64,000 bases of DNA from an uncultured Aquitalea sp. (lineage in GTDB: Bacteria; Pseudomonadota; Gammaproteobacteria; Burkholderiales; Chromobacteriaceae): NCBI RefSeq assembly GCF_945957525.1, contig NZ_CAMFLA010000011.1, positions 1 to 64,000 on the forward strand, written 5' to 3'. Shown in pieces: positions 63,061-64,000 of the stretch. The translations under genes were made by a program, and so were the position numbers. Every line of letters starts with the position of its first letter. Within the stretch, counting starts at the first letter, position 1. Below the pieces are notes generated by a model, which saw nothing but the letters and a program-made list of their open reading frames with translations, was not told where the DNA came from and did not search any database.

Positions 63061-64000
63061 ATGAAGCGAAACCAATTCAGCAAGACCATCATCGCAGCCG
63101 CCATGGCGTCGCTGGGAGCGCCGGCCCTGGCGGCCACCTACGCGCCCTGGCTGACGCAAATCGGACTGAACGACAGTATTCTTTCCGCCAGCAACTGGGG
63201 CAAAGGCGTGCTCATCGGTGTGGTGGACACTGGTATTCAGCCCGCCAGCCCGGCTTTCGCCAAAGGCCAGATTTCCACATCGCTCAGCAGCTGCGCCGCC
63301 GTCAGCTTTCCTTGCGGCAACGGCTATATCGACGACAATAGCCACGGCACCGCCGTCGCCTCTATCGCCGCAGCCAACGCCGTCTCTCAGTTCACCACCA
63401 ACACGGGGATGTACGCCGTCAAGGCCGGCAATGTCATCAGCGTGGCCCCCAATGCCAACCTCGTGGCGGAAAAAGTACTGAGCGCCGCCGGCAGCGGCTA
63501 CTCTACCGATGTGGCCAACGGCATCATCAAGGCCGCCAACGCCGGGGCTTCGGTAATCAATCTCTCACTGACTTACGGCAACAGCGGCGACCTGGTCAAC
63601 GCGGTGAACTACGCCGCATCCAAAGGCGTGTTTATTGTCTGGGCCGGCGGCAACAGCTCTCAGGCCTTGCTTGGCAACGCCAACAGCAACGGACTGACCG
63701 CCGCCGCGATCAGCCATCTGATACTGGTGGGTTCGGTCAATGCCGGCAATGGCCTGTCCAGCTTCAGCAATACGCCGGGCGGCGGCAAGCTGATCAGCAC
63801 CACAGGCGCCAGCACCAGCTATGCCAGCCGCTGGGTGATGGCCCCGGGAGAGGGCATCCTCGCTCCCTATGTCAGCTATGGCAGCAACGCCTGGGGTTAC
63901 TGGAGCGGCACCTCCATGTCCGCACCCGTGGTCAGCGGCTCCATTGCCCTGCTGGAGTCCACATGGAAGGTGCTGCAAACACAGGGCACCGCTGGCAATC
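63061..64000 (+). CDS. Secreted subtilisin-like serine protease (partial, 5' end)
   Basis: The frame is open from the ATG to the window edge (313 codons). A signal peptide (MKRNQFSKTIIAAAMASLGA, cleaved after ALA) is followed directly by a peptidase S8 domain with no visible propeptide. The catalytic triad is complete: Asp in VVDTGIQ, His in NSHGTAVAS and Ser in GTSMSAPVVSG; the oxyanion asparagine lies in WAGGNSS. The early position of the domain fits autotransporter proteases, but the C-terminal beta-barrel lies outside the window. GGGAGG precedes the start. Confidence 0.9.
   Translation, partial: MKRNQFSKTIIAAAMASLGAPALAATYAPWLTQIGLNDSILSASNWGKGVLIGVVDTGIQPASPAFAKGQISTSLSSCAAVSFPCGNGYIDDNSHGTAVASIAAANAVSQFTTNTGMYAVKAGNVISVAPNANLVAEKVLSAAGSGYSTDVANGIIKAANAGASVINLSLTYGNSGDLVNAVNYAASKGVFIVWAGGNSSQALLGNANSNGLTAAAISHLILVGSVNAGNGLSSFSNTPGGGKLISTTGASTSYASRWVMAPGEGILAPYVSYGSNAWGYWSGTSMSAPVVSGSIALLESTWKVLQTQGTAGN

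Overview
The window is about 60% GC chromosomal DNA from a betaproteobacterium. Its housekeeping proteins (GyrA, the PheA P-protein, DapF with a DUF484 partner, a SpuC/CV2025-type transaminase) and the gene order around gyrA and serC suggest the Neisseriales, most likely Chromobacteriaceae; species was not determined. A dif site at 31.68 kb places the segment at or near the replication terminus, with ftsK nearby.

Region 1 (1-31 kb) is core metabolism. It runs from tRNA-Thr and gyrA through two translationally coupled hotdog thioesterases, serC, an MFS carrier, pheA, a LOG-family gene, elbB and a DAHP synthase. Then come the dapF/DUF484 operon, a TetR-controlled acyl-CoA module, two tandem branched-chain amino acid binding lipoproteins, hemH, ftsK, anmK, an M23 peptidase, recJ, rmuC and tas. 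The aromatic pathway is represented twice (DAHP synthase and PheA).

Region 2 (31,679-42,778) is the most interesting part: an 11.1 kb prophage bounded by two dif-like sequences. It encodes a 276-residue capsid protein resembling the PM2 double jelly-roll major capsid protein, a small FtsK/HerA-type packaging ATPase, a GpA-type HUH rolling-circle initiator, a lytic transglycosylase, a spike/tail-collar cassette and a ladder of very small overlapping membrane-protein genes. There is no integrase. I read it as a tailless, membrane-containing corticovirus-like prophage that uses host XerCD at dif. Early genes run leftward from 42.2 kb and end at a terminator at 38.1 kb. A 23-bp palindrome separates them from the late virion genes (38.0 to 32.4 kb). 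Two rightward DNA-binding protein genes sit at the two edges.

Region 3 (42.8-64 kb) is accessory amine and amino acid metabolism plus signalling. It holds a DadA-like oxidase, a GGDEF-EAL protein, a polyamine-type catabolic cluster (aldehyde dehydrogenase, cupin, FAD oxidase, LysR, transaminase), an SDR/APH-kinase/class-III aminotransferase operon resembling hydroxylysine or phosphoethanolamine breakdown, a GntR regulator, a chemoreceptor, an AAT-family permease and the start of a secreted subtilisin-like protease. Two promoter-terminator units without a convincing ORF look like small RNA genes (44.24-44.39 kb and 47.82-47.95 kb). Three copies of a 110-bp element with terminal inverted repeats form a MITE-like family.

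All calls were made by eye. Homology statements rest on recalled family motifs and not on database searches.
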